DNA from: Adiantum capillus-veneris
Taxonomy: Eukaryota; Streptophyta; Polypodiopsida; Polypodiales; Pteridaceae
NCBI GenBank assembly: GCA_014529385.2
Contig: CM043964.1
Span: 136,193,420-136,257,419, forward strand
Reading direction: 5' to 3'
DNA length: 64,000 bases
The notes beneath the pieces are model-generated. The model ran no database searches and was not told the origin of the DNA. It was given only the letters and a program-made list of their open reading frames with translations. Every line of letters begins with the position of its first letter. The stretch's first letter is position 1. The position numbers were made by a program, and so were the translations under genes. This document shows, one piece after another, positions 10,101 to 21,299 of this stretch.

Positions 10101-12045
10101 AACTAGTCCTCGTGCTAAGGAGCAAAATGCTTTTGAAAAGCTCAAAGAGAAGCTTACTTCCCAACCAGTCCTCGTGCTTCCGGATCTCTCAAAGCCATTT
10201 GAGGTCCAATGTGATGCTTGTGGAGATTGCCTTGGAGCAGTTTTGCTTCAAGAAGGGCATGCCATAGCATATGAGAGCCGAAGGCTCAATACTGATGAAC
10301 GAGTCTTGGGCATTTATGAGAAAGAGCTTTTAGCTGTTCTACATGCCCTAGACACATGGAAGCACTACCTATTGGGGACTCCATTTATCCTACGAACCGA
10401 CCACCAAAGTCTCAAGTATTTCATGATGCAAACCAAGCTTTCCGACAAACAAATGAGGTGGGCAAATTTTCTTTCGCAATTTAATTTTCATATTGCTCAC
10501 ATAGCTGGTAAGCACAATCAAGTTGCCGATGCACTTTCACGACGACCAAAAGTTAATGCGGTGTCTATAGCTACTCACAATGATCTATCCTCTATGATAG
10601 ATGAGTATGCTACTGACCCTGACTTTAGAGACATAATGTCAGCCCTTGCTTTGGGGAAGAAAGAGGAACCATTCACCTTGCAGGATGGTTATCTTCTCCA
10701 TGGCAATAGGCTATGTGTTACCCATTCCCTTCGTGAGAAAGTTATGTATGAATCCCATGCTCCTCCATATGTGGGGCATAGAGGTATTCAACCTACTCTC
10801 CGAGGAGTGGAGACGTACTTCTATTGGCCTACCATGAAAGTGGACATACAAGAGTATGTTTCAAAATGTGTAGTATGCCAAAAAACCAAGTATGATAGAG
10901 GAAAGCAACCTGGATTACTCCAGCCATTGCCTATTCCAAATTCACCATGGGAGAGTATATCTATGGATTTCATCTTTGGATTACCCAAGTCTATCCATGG
11001 GAATACATGAATATGGACAATAGACAACAGGTTTAGCAAGCAAGCGCATTTTATTCCTGTCAAAAAGACTATTAAGGCACATCAAATGGCAACTCTCTTC
11101 ATATCTCAGATTTTCAAGCACCATGGATTACCCACATCCATCGTGTCAGATAGAGATCCTAGAATGACCAGTAATTTCCGAAAAGGTCTCTTTGAAAATC
11201 TAGGAACAAGATTGAATTTCTCTTCGGCCTATCACCCACAAACAGATGGCCAAAGTGAAATAGCCAATCTTACGATACTCGATCTACTCAAGACTTATGT
11301 TACCGAAGTAGATCAACGCTCACAGTGGGAAAAGTACTTACCTCTTGTAGAGTATGCCTACAATAATACTGTACATACTTCTACGGGAAAAGCACCTTTC
11401 GAGATCATTGAGGGAAGACCTAAAAGTCCCTTGCTACTCAAAGTACATGGGAAGATCTTCGCCGTCGATGAGTATAGCCGTGACCTACAAGAATCTTTTC
11501 AAAAGATTAGGGAGGCTATATCCATCTCTCAACAAAGGCAAAAAGCTGCTGCTGATAAGCACAGAAGAGCCTTAATGTTCAAAGAAAATGATTGGGTCTT
11601 ACTCAAGTTTCCTAAGGCTCGACTAAGGCAAACGACGGGCAAAAATCCTACGGGCCATCAAAAGTATTATGCTAACCTAGCAAAAAGATACTATGGTCCT
11701 TTCCAAATCTTGAAGCCCATCAATGAGATGGCTTATCAACTCAAGTTGCCCAAACATTGGCTTATACAAAATGCCTTTCATGTAAGCCTACTTAAGCCCT
11801 ACAAAGGAGAGCCACCAACTGAACCAATTATTGAAGACCCTCCCGAAGTTGAAGACCAAGAAGAGGTGCTACAACCCGAAGCTGTCCTTCGGCATGAAGA
11901 CAAGGTACTACGACATGGTAAGATTATCCGACGGTATCTTATTAAGTTCAAAAATTATCCTTTTGAAGATGCTAGATGGATGCAAGGAGTACACCTTAAG
12001 GATAGTATGAACGTTGTCAATGCTTACAATGCTACATTAGAGTAA
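7176..12045 (+). pseudogene. gag-pol: Element B Gag-Pol polyprotein (broken)
   Basis: Homologous along its length to the intact 1649-residue protein of element C. Order: Gag with an arginine/serine-rich stretch, Gag core, [14 protein letters not shown] zinc knuckle, protease (D-P-G-S-T loop), reverse transcriptase (FFDDIIIYS), RNase H, integrase and C-terminal chromodomain. Three lesions break it. A CAA-to-TAA change makes a stop at 9732-9734, just after the reverse transcriptase active site. A period-82 tandem duplication (10031-10194) shifts frame and brings a TAG at 10104-10106. A GGA-to-TGA change stops the integrase core at 11008-11010. The reading resumes in the shifted frame to 12045. 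The start is chosen because it matches element C's MADN start. The protein cannot be made whole, so this copy would depend on others. Confidence 0.92.
10031..10194 (+). repeat. Period-82 tandem duplication in element B RNase H region
   Basis: The stretch beginning TGCTAAGGAGCAAAATGC occurs at 10031 and again at 10113. The copies differ at a few bases, and the junction carries an extra short near-copy of CCAACCAGTCCTCG. Eighty-two is not a multiple of three, so the downstream frame changes. The short homology at the junction fits a reverse-transcriptase slip. Confidence 0.9.
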
Positions 12046-12388
12046 GCAAATGTACAAATTTCTTTTAAATGACTCATGTTTTTATGTCTTATAAGACTAG
12101 TCCTCTTTTTAATTGTGCACAAAATTAACTAGTATGCATGCTTACAATCATGTTTGTGATGACGACGTCTCTCAAACACCAAGTAGAATTTGTCACTCTA
12201 CTCTGGGAGAATGAAACAGACTAAAGAGCAGACATGCTTGCCGCAACTACATCTTCCAAGCACCAAATGGATTAGTCATTCATCTTGGAAAGGGATCCTC
12301 TACCCGCTAAGTAAAATTGACTAATGACTAAGGCTTTATCTCTTCTACCTCATAGTCGAGGACGACTATGATTTCAAGAGAGAGGTAC
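12046..12388 (+). other. Element B 3' noncoding region with hairpins and polypurine tract
   Basis: Lies between the chromodomain stop and the 3' LTR. It holds a hairpin AGTAGA/TCTACT (12182-12187 with 12197-12202), a second hairpin CATAGTCG-AGGA-CGACTATG (12351-12370) and the purine-rich AAGAGAGAGGTAC directly before the LTR, which is the likely plus-strand primer. The same layout occurs in elements C and E. Confidence 0.7.
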
Positions 12389-13786
12389 TGTCATAAAATC
12401 TAATATCTGACCAACCCAAATGATTTTCTCATATTAAACTGATCATTTAATGTGGGAGAATAAACGGGAACAAGGGTTAAGATATAGATGATCTTATAGA
12501 TCTATTTAAGCACGGGGCCAATGGTAAAGGGGCCCATATGAGAAAAGGTCTATCAAAGAGAAAGGTTAACTAATGGAGCAAAATACCTTAGGGTTGTCTT
12601 CATTAAAGCCTCCAAAGGTAAGTGTTAAAAGCTTTAGCACATAGTCTTTAAAATTTTACTCTTTAGTCACTAAAGTCCAAGCAGGCAAGGGGGTAGCTTG
12701 CTTAAGCTAGGGTTGTGCTTAAGCAGGGGGGCTGCCTGCTTACCAAGTTCAAAATACTTGCTATTCAAGAGGGGGTGAGCCCTACAAGGGAGGGGGGGGG
12801 GGGGGGGTTAGATAGTAAGTGAGCACCTCACCAAGGACCCATACCCTTATGAAAGGAAAGGGGCCACTTGTCAAGTGTAGAGACACACTACTCAAGCAGG
12901 TAGGGGGTGTGCTTAAGCAGGGACTGTGCTTAAGCAAGGGGGGTGCTAGCTTAGCCTCACAAAGAGAAAGAAGGACACTTGTCAAGAGGCTACACACCTT
13001 GCCCCAATGGGAGCCCAGCTCTCTCTCTCTCTCTCTCTCATTTGAGTCTCCCACAAGCTCTCTCTCATTCATTCTTCCCTTCACACACTCTTGTGAAGCA
13101 AGGATTCCATCTCCTTCTCCAAGCTTGAGAAGTTGAGTGCCTACTACCACAAGCTCTTGGCTATGGATGCAAATCCACACAAGAGAATGCTTATGCTTGC
13201 TTACCAATCTCTCTAATCTCCATTAACTCTATGCTAAGCTATGCTACAAGAGCTATGAGTGATTATGTGCAAGGGGTTATTTCTTTCTAGTAGAGCTACT
13301 TCTACTTCTCTCTTCTTCCTCACTCCGTGCTAGCTCTCCTCACCTTTCATGGTGTTTGAGATCTTGGGATTGAGGCTGGGCATTTTTCAAGCTCATGCTA
13401 ATCATGTTTATTGTTGTAGTTATGTTAATGCTTGGTGAGTTAAGCTTACCATCTTCATCTCATCAAGAAGGTCTCAAGGAACACAAACAGTTGTATTGTA
13501 AACAAGTCTTCCGTCATGGAAAAATCTATAATACAAATGCCTATTGGAGGGGGGACCGGTTCCAACTAATCCGGTCCTCTATTGGTGTCAATTTCTCTAA
13601 ACTCTCACTCTCTTTTACAAGTATTGATCATGCCATGTTAATGAAGTAACGTGTTAAGTGTTGCTCTCTCTATCCAAGCACTTTCTTTCTCACTATACAT
13701 CTACACACTAAAGAATACCCAAGGAAATGCTCAATATGTTATTTACTTTCCGCTTCAACTCAAGTTAAAAGGCTAATTCCATTACA
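12389..13786 (+). repeat. Element B 3' LTR (1398 bases)
   Basis: Begins TGTCATAAAATC after the polypurine tract and ends TTACA. It contains repeated CTTAAGCA-type units (about 12690-12950), a run of 16 G (12792-12807), a CT microsatellite and the conserved GGACCGG/CCGGTCC hairpin (13553-13577). The first 60 bases and the last 250 resemble the LTRs of C and E. The middle does not. Confidence 0.92.
13553..13577 (+). promoter_or_regulatory. Conserved LTR hairpin GGACCGG/CCGGTCC
   Basis: A perfect seven-pair stem with an 11-base loop. It is kept in elements C (41027-41052) and E (25424-25449) although the loops differ. Its 3' arm contains the site where element A landed in B's other LTR. Possible roles are RNA 3'-end formation or strand transfer; this is inference. 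Confidence 0.6.
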
Positions 13787-14768
13787 CTTGTGGATGATAT
13801 GGAGAAATTTTTTTATGTATGACCATGAATTTCTCTAGCAGGTATTCAATGACTTCATTAAGAAAATGTGTTCCTCGATCACTGACAAGTTCTATTGGTA
13901 ATCTGTATCTTACAAAGACATTCTCATACAAAAATTGTACAGTGGTCCTTGCATTTGCTTTTTGTGTCGCTTTGGCTTCAGCCCATTTTGTGAAATAGTT
14001 CGTAGCCACGATGATATATTGGGTATGGGTGCGATATGCAGGGGGTGAAATAGGCCCCACAAGATCAAATTCCCATTTTGCAAATGCCCATGCTCCCATC
14101 ATTGGCCGTAGTGGTATCTCATCTCTTTTTATCGACACTTTAGTGCACTGACATGCGTCACAACGCTTTACAAATTCCTCAGGATCCATGTGCAATGTAG
14201 GCCACCATATCCCCATGGTTAAGACAATTTTTTTCGTCTTATCACCTGAAAAATGGCCTCCACTTATTCCTCCATGTGCATGTTCTAGAATCAGCAAGTA
14301 CTCACTTTCACTTGCACAGATTCTAAGTTGATTGTCCTTTCCTCATTTGTAGAGTTGATTTTCAATTAAATTAAAGTCTCGAGCCTCCAACTCTATAGCC
14401 CTTTGTCGTGCTTTTGTTGTGTTTTCAGGAAATGTCCTTGTTGTCAAGAAATGAATGATATGTTGACTCCATGCAGATGCAATGGTTACCTGAAACAATG
14501 TCGCGTGATCCACCGGTCGTTTGGCACTACATATAATACATTTGTTAACATAAGCATGTGTGTCGGCATACATAGTTGGCCAATATACTCTTAAGTGTTT
14601 CAACCTTTGGTGTGTTTTTATTGTTGAACAATGAAATGCACAGTCTTGGATGTATGCTTCCCCAAGATAACACTCGAATTCCTTTGGATTTATACATAAG
14701 CGCAGAACTTTGTCCGAGCTTAGATGGTATAGTCTCCCACAATCATTTGAAAGTTTTTTGTTTGTCAA
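13787..14768 (-). pseudogene. Element D integrase, N-terminal and core part (interrupted by B)
   Basis: This piece of integrase would join element cDNA to the genome. Two zinc-binding modules lie in tandem. The first (about 14520-14640) is H-x6-H-x23-C-x2-C. The second (about 14150-14280) is H-x6-H-x30-C-x2-C. The catalytic core follows with WEFDLVGP and LVSDRGTHF, giving the first two acidic residues. The reading ends at SPYHPQ, before the catalytic Glu, where element B begins. A single in-frame stop at 14343-14345 separates the two modules; otherwise the frame is the same. The last residues encoded at the junction belong to B's LTR, not to D. Confidence 0.85.
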
Positions 14769-14948
14769 AATGTTTGTTGTGTGGATTCTTCCTCCTTTTT
14801 ATCAAATCTACCTCCAAAGGAAAGAATGCTAACAATTTTTTGAGACCATTTGGGTATCATTTCAATATTGAAAAGATAAGCATCAGGTATGTCACTCATT
14901 GATTCCTTCAAGAGCTTCCCCGTTGTGTAGCCTAGAAAGATGATCCAC

Positions 14949-16431
14949 TCATAGATGCGTTTTACCCTTTTTAACTACCACTGTGAAGTCAAACTCTAGC
15001 AATATAATAAACCAGCACACAATTCTCTCAGTATTGCATGATTTATTTGCTAGATACAGAAGATCTTGATGATCTATGAAGAACACAAATTTGTTTGCAA
15101 GCAGATAATGCCAAAATTTCTTTACAGCATATATCATTCCTATTCCCTCTCTTTTAGTGGTGGTGTAGTTCTTTTCTACACTATTTAGCTGTTAGCTCGC
15201 ATAATAAACTGGGAAATTCATTGTTCCGTCTCCTGGTTGAGCCAGAATACTCCCAATTGCGTATGCAGAGGCATCAATGTGAACATGGAATATCTTTTCC
15301 CAATTTGGTGATTTAAGTACAGGTGTTGATACAAGGTTTTTCTTAAGCTTTTTGAATGAAGTTTCACACTCCTCAGTCCAGTCGAAACTGACTAATAAGT
15401 GATATAGTGGTTGTGCAATGACCGCATACATATATATGTATCTTCAATAATATCCGCAGTGTCCCATGAAAGATTGTACTTGTTTGGCATTAGTAGGCCT
15501 GGGCAAGTCTACTATGACTCTAATTTTGTCTAGGTCAGTAGTTATGCCATTTCTTGAGACAATATGTCCTAAGATGTGGCCTTGCCTTACCATAAAAATG
15601 TACTTTTCCGAGTTGAGACAGATTCGATATGTTCTGCACTTCTCAAATACCTTTTGTAAATGGTCAATGTGTTCTTCTCGAATAAGAGAGTAGTCACAGA
15701 TATCATCCATATATATTTCTAAGAATATTCTTAGGTATTCTTTGAATGCATAAGTCATTAACCTTTGGAAGGTGGCTGGGGCATTGGTTAGGCCAAAAGG
15801 CATAACTCTATACGCATATATGCCCCATTCTGTGGTAAATGCGGTTTTGTGTTGATCCTCTATTGCAATTTCCAATTGGTTGTACCCCGAAAATCCATCC
15901 AAAATGAATAGGCTTGTTTTCCCGCTACCCTCTCAAGCACATGTTCTGTGATTGGCAAGGGATAATTATCCCTTATTGTTGCTGCCTTTACCTTTTTGAG
16001 GTTCACACATACACATGCAACTTTCCGTTCTTTTTGGGGACAACCACAATGGGTGACACCCAATCTGTATGCTCGATTTCATAGATGAATTCGGCATCCT
16101 TCAGCTTGTCAATCTCTTCTTTGATTAGTTTAGCAAATGTGTCATTATATGTGTAAGGATGTTGCTTGCTTGGTTTGGCATTTGACTTTAAGGGAATTGT
16201 ATGTTGGCATATCGATAGATCATTCCCCTTGAGGTCTTTGTAAGACCATGCAAACACAAATTTATACTTCTTGAGAAGCTGTGTTAGCATTTTTTCTTCT
16301 TCAGACCCTAAATCAGTTGCTATATAGACAGGCTGAGGATCTTTGCCTGGCGCAGCGAGGTCAATTTGTTTTGCATTTTCTGGTCCATCGTAAGATTCCT
16401 GGTTTATTCTTTCCCTTATTGGTGGTGTCAT
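14949..16431 (-). pseudogene. Element D reverse transcriptase and RNase H
   Basis: Decayed polymerase region. The fingers segment, with VSPIVVVPKKNG and KHPY-type motifs, lies at 16003-16431. A frameshift follows near 16020-16060. The palm carries [13 protein letters not shown] and IYMDDICDYS (about 15690-15800), which matches the YxDD catalytic box. The connection domain with ILGHIVS follows. RNase H begins near 15431 with VHIDASAYAIGSIL and continues through the FFIDHQDL motif near 15060. Stops or shifts lie around 15435, 15190 and 16050. Sequence style matches Tat/Athila rather than the chromovirus family in this window. Confidence 0.88.
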
Positions 16432-18516
16432 TATGGATTTTTTTCTTGGATGGTGAATTTCCGATAGTGGGATGGTACATTCATGTTTTCTTTTTCTGAA
16501 TCCTCGTTACCTTCACTTTCTGCCTCAGTAGTCCATACCTCTTGTAACAACCGTTTAAGTTCTTGGTATTTCTTCTTACGCTCCATTTTGGTCCACTCGG
16601 GAACTTTTGTCTTTTCACGTTTTGATTGTTGAGATTTTCTTGAATTTGTTTCCATTTTAGTTTTCCGTGCTTGTTTTATGTCCTCATGTGTCCTTTTCCC
16701 TTGAACTCTTGAGAATCTCCCTGATATTTTGTCTTTTACACAATCCTCTGCCTTGGCTAGCATTAGATAGTGTGTTTTGTCTAACCTTATTTTATGCTCT
16801 TTTTTTTCTATAGAGTTCCTGTCGTCTAGGGTGTTGATTTGCAAAATCATAAAACTTGATATCTGCGGTTGTTTCCCTACTCTCGCTTGAGTTGTCTGAA
16901 CACTTGTTATCTGCATCGTTACTTAATTCCAGATGCGCAAAGGAGTCATAAAAATATTCTTGTTCTGGTGAGTCTACATTCTCATCTCCTACTGGTACAA
17001 GGTTTACCATGTAATAGGGTAGCACATCAAAACCGTCCTTATCACAAAATTTTATTGCTGGGCTATCTGCAATGGCACAAACGTCCAATGTTGCTAGTAT
17101 GTGTTCCCATTCCATAGGTTCTAATGCATCTTCGGGAAAAGGTTCCGGAATATAATCCTCAATAGCTCTTTCTAAGATGCATTCCTCTCTTTTCAAGCTC
17201 CCACAATGTGAAGCTCCACACATCCATAGCTCTTTTTTCCAACCTAACCATGCTTGGAGTTCGGACCCTGCCAACGTAGCCGAATCAAACTCTTCCACTG
17301 GTGTATGGTTCACATCTTTGTAACTATGGTCTTTTAGGTATATTTTTGTTGTAGTCTCCCCACGCCTAAGGTATATGTGGTCATAACCCCAATCCTGTAC
17401 CATCTTTAATTGTCTCATGAACGGTCTTCCCAAGATGATCTCGTAATTGTTCTTTTTGTCGAAATCAACTATTGCAAATGTATGCTCATACTCGATTCCG
17501 CAAGAGGTTACAATTACTTTTTCTAGAAGTCCTAGAGGCTTTTCCATGAACCCATCTGCCAGTTGTAATTTCATTCTAGTTGCTGTCAAAGCCGGTTTTT
17601 CCCATTTTTTCTAGATTTCTTTTGTGGCGATAGTGACTCCCGCTCCACTGTCAAGAATAGCCTTGGATACTACTCCCTGGAATTCCATTGGTAGTGTGGT
17701 ATTTCCATCTTCTCCTTCACAATATTCTCCAACCTTGTTTAAAGGTACAGGCTTAGTATTCAGTTGAGGCTTGTCCAATTCTCTGATCCCTTCTTGAATT
17801 CTTGAGGTAGGGTCTTTTACTCCAATTTTTTCTAAGCATTTGCCTATTGTGGTCCACATGTTTGGTCGTAACCTCAGGATTTTGGCTAACGTGATTGTGC
17901 ATGCCACCGAGGTGGACAGTAACTCAATCAACCCTTGTGAATCCATTATTCTTTTGGGAGAAAGTCTTTGGGATGGGATTGCTCTCACTTCATACTTAGA
18001 TTCATACTCCCCTAGGTAAGAGGGTAGAGTTTTTAGCGAGTTAGGTTGGTTGTGCCCTGAGCTAATTGACCCTGGTTGCGTATCGAAGTTCATTTGTGAT
18101 CTTGCCTCAAATTCTTCAATGGGAGGTAAGATCTCATTTTTCTCCTTCTTAGCGCGTTTTAGTTGGTGGTTCACCCTATTAGCTTCATTTGCTTCCCGGA
18201 TTTGCTTCCACAGGTCATCTAGACTGTCACACTCTTTATCCATCCCCGCAGATGTTTTAGGTTGGAAACCATCAAATCTCTCATCAGTTGTATTTGGCAC
18301 TATGATAGGTTCTCGCTTAGACTTTGAGGTAGTCGTGAGTCCCTCCATTGTGTCCGCTTGTTTCTCTAGAGTTGGTGTGATAGGGGTTGGAGCTAGCACC
18401 TCGTGCCAACTTGCAGGTTTACTAGGTGGGTTTTCTATCAAAGATTGGGCCGTTTCAATCATCTTCCTACACATTTCCAACCTCTGTTTTTCTAGTTCTG
18501 CATATGGATAAGTCAT
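16432..18516 (-). pseudogene. Element D protease region and linker
   Basis: The retropepsin has the normal LDSGAGV catalytic loop near 17611-17660 and the EIILGRPFM segment near 17410-17460. A stop lies between the two parts (about 17590-17611). The long downstream linker (16432-17330) is acidic and then very basic, and has no recognised domain. Upstream, 17700-18516 is the Gag-protease connector with charged coil-like sequence. It differs from element A's protease, where the loop reads D-G-G. Confidence 0.8.
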
Positions 18517-21299
18517 CCATCGTTGCTCTTGGTTTTGGTTTTTTTTTTAGTTTGGCTTCGCATGCTTTTAAAAGTGTGTCAAGCTGCTCATTTACTTTTT
18601 CTACCAGTACTGATCCTCCTGATCTTGCACTTTTGGGTTCCACTATTTCCTTGGGCCCTATGGTTTCCGCAGTGTGTGAACTTAAAGTAGTTAGATCCTC
18701 TAATCGCTCCAATCTATCCTTTGTGTGTTTTAGCTCCTCGGATAGAGCCGTTTGCTCTCGCTCCTTCCTAGCTTTCATACGAGCCTTTCTAGCTTTCCAA
18801 GTGCTTCATTGATTTTTCATTTCTGCCTGGGGACATCGGTCTTTGGCTCTTCGATTATGGGTTCGTTTGTCCTTCTTTGAGCTTGTGCCCGTGTGACTAC
18901 CTGAATAGGTATTACCATTTCATTTTCTAACCCCCCACTAGATGGCACTGCTTCGAGCATGTTTAAAGTAGTTTTTGCTCCTTTGCTTGGGTTCTTAGGG
19001 AAATCAAGAATCAGGTGAGTAATTCCACATTCGGTGCAATACGCATTGACTTTAATGATTTCATCGTGAGGACAGTCCCTTAGCCAATGATCTCCACCAC
19101 ACTTGTAGCAGGGTCCCTTTGGCTGTTGAGGTGCTCCTTGAGCTCCTCTGAGTTGTAAGCATGCCTCTACCCGCCTATGCCTTCGTTGGCTATGAACAAT
19201 AGTGTTCGTTCATCCAAGCTGTATCTTCCTTCTCCTACAGCCTGGGCAGCTGTTGGTGGTCCCGTACTTCCAATCATGCTCCAAGGTTCTTGCATCTTAG
19301 GTTCTTCAGGTGAATAATAGACAGGATTTGTTGTATATCCATTGGGATCTTTGTAATATGCATGCATGGGCACCAAAGCCTTCTCTTCTGGTTCGTTTAC
19401 CGTTGGTGCATACCTTATGCCTACCGGTCTTGCTCCTGGTAGGGGTGGTTGTTGCCCCTATACTGGTTGGGGTCTTTCAACTCGTACAGGTCTTGGTAGG
19501 TTACCCGTTGGATACCTAGGCATTGGTGGAATTTGAGGAGATGCTACTTGAGCTTGGGGAGCATAAGGTCTCTCTCTCACATATCCCTTGTTATAATAAC
19601 ATTCCCTTGTCACATGGTTTGTCCATTTTTGTTCAATTGCACACCACTTCGGCTGCTTAGCCTGAGGCTTGGCGTACATATTAATTTTTTTTAGCACTTC
19701 TTCCACCAGCTGCTCCTGGCTTACATCTACTTCTCCTTTCTGTGCTGACCTAGTGGACTTGCTTCCACTTTATTGTGAGGATGAATCGTCATCAAGATCC
19801 TTGAATTCACCCTCCTTGTAGACCGCACAATTGTCTACAAGGTAAAGAGCTTCCTTAGTTAACTCATTTAACATTGTGCTCCTCTTCATATGTAAGTCCT
19901 TCTGGAGATCTGAGTTTCTAAGTCCTTGAATAAATATAAGCATAAGTCTGGACTAGGTTGGTAGCTCTTCCACAGGGAAGAACTTCACATATCTCTTTAG
20001 TCATAGGGCTGCCTTTCGCACAGATTCTCCTTCCTTCTGTTTGAATTTGTGGATTTGTGAGACTGTATTATGAGCTATTCCCCTTTGTGAGAATTCCTCA
20101 ATAAACTCGTCAAAAACCTCCTCCATAGACTCAAAATCTCTACGCTCCACAGAATCAAACCAAGTGGTTGCATCCTCTTCTAGGGTAATTCCAAACCCTG
20201 CAAATTGAGTAGAAAAATCCAAAACTTCTTCAGCTCTAATTACACGCACGAAGGCTGCTACATGATCCCTTGGATCTCTGTTTCTTGAGTATTTCTTGTT
20301 TACCCATTTTTGCACCTGAGAAGGTCTAATTCTACGATGGTCTACAAATCTCATCATTGGTTCTCCTGGTCCTCCTCGATATCCCTCTTCTGGCCTTCGG
20401 TAGTGGGAGGGTTCCTCTCCCAGAGGTGCTCCTAAGCCATAATTTCTAACGGTTCCTGCAAGAGGTCGTTCATCACTCCGAACTCATTCTCTTTGTTCTC
20501 ATTCTATGGGTTGTCTTCCGGGCTCTACCGACTCGTGAGTTTTCGGCTTACTCTCACTTTGGTAATCTGAATAGAGTGGTGGTTCTTGTAAATCTCTTAG
20601 CCCTCATGTAGTTGGGTAACCACCTTTGTTTAGGTCTTGTTCGAATGTTGCATTTGGTTGAAGCCATGCCTGCAATGATGGTTGGGTTGCCTGCTGGTTT
20701 TGATTGTTGAAAGTCTGCTGCCGGTTAGAATGTGATGTTGCATCATACTCTTCTAAAATTGGATTTGTAGACTTGCTAGGGGTATAGGTGGACCTTGGTA
20801 CTTCTTTGGGGGCATATGTTGATGTTTCTGGAATCTAACTATCAGGTTTCCTAACTATCAGATAGTGGTTCCCCTTTTCATCTCGGAATCTATTTCCATC
20901 ATCATAGACTTGAATTATCTCCAGTCTCTTAGAAGGCCGTTCCTCTATACAAATACACTTGCATCCCCGATAGTTAGAATAAACTAGGGCTCCCCGAGAG
21001 TTTGTTCCTTCTAAGAAGATTATAGTGAACTTGGCCTTGTTCAAAGGGTTTTGGGAGGTATTTCCTCCTAGCAATGGTCCTTCATCGGAGAAGCCTCCTA
21101 GCTGTTGACTACCCATAATGAAGAAGGACTTGTCTGATGAAGTGTCAGTATCACTACCTTCCTCAATGATTGGGGCTAATGGATCTAGCCTTGCCTGAGT
21201 TACAGTCTCCTCAGTGGATACTAAGCTACCATGATCATATGCCACTTTTTGGTCTCTTGAAATGTGTCTTCCTGATCTTAAATTCATCAAACTTAGCAA
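18517..21299 (-). pseudogene. Element D Gag (decayed)
   Basis: Begins near 21299 with NLRSGRHIS, like element A's Gag start. The Gag core (20001-20357) has WVNKKYSRNRDPRDHVAAF and WFDSVERRDFESMEEVFDEF. Downstream segments hold a CYKCGGDHWLRDC zinc knuckle (about 19070-19110, CX2CX3HX4C) and a second one whose last Cys is replaced by Phe (about 19010-19050). A C-x-H-x4-C piece lies near 19600-19660. Several in-frame stops (for example at 20835, 20001, 19458 and 19167) and later frameshifts break it. Confidence 0.8.

Larger units (their letters stand above)
6550..13786 (+). mobile_element. Element B: chromodomain Ty3/gypsy retrotransposon, defective
   Basis: A plus-strand chromovirus with a truncated 5' LTR (212 bases visible), iMet primer site, leader, broken Gag-Pol, polypurine tract and a full 1398-base 3' LTR. 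The 3' LTR ends at 13786, where element D's integrase sequence begins abruptly, so B is inserted in D. The 5' LTR is interrupted by element A. The visible 212 bases of the 5' LTR match 13575-13786 without a difference I can see. Confidence 0.9.

Noticed and set aside
12792-12807. Functional polypurine tract at the 16-G run
   Set aside because: It lies inside B's LTR, and the real purine tract is at the LTR edge (about 12376-12388).
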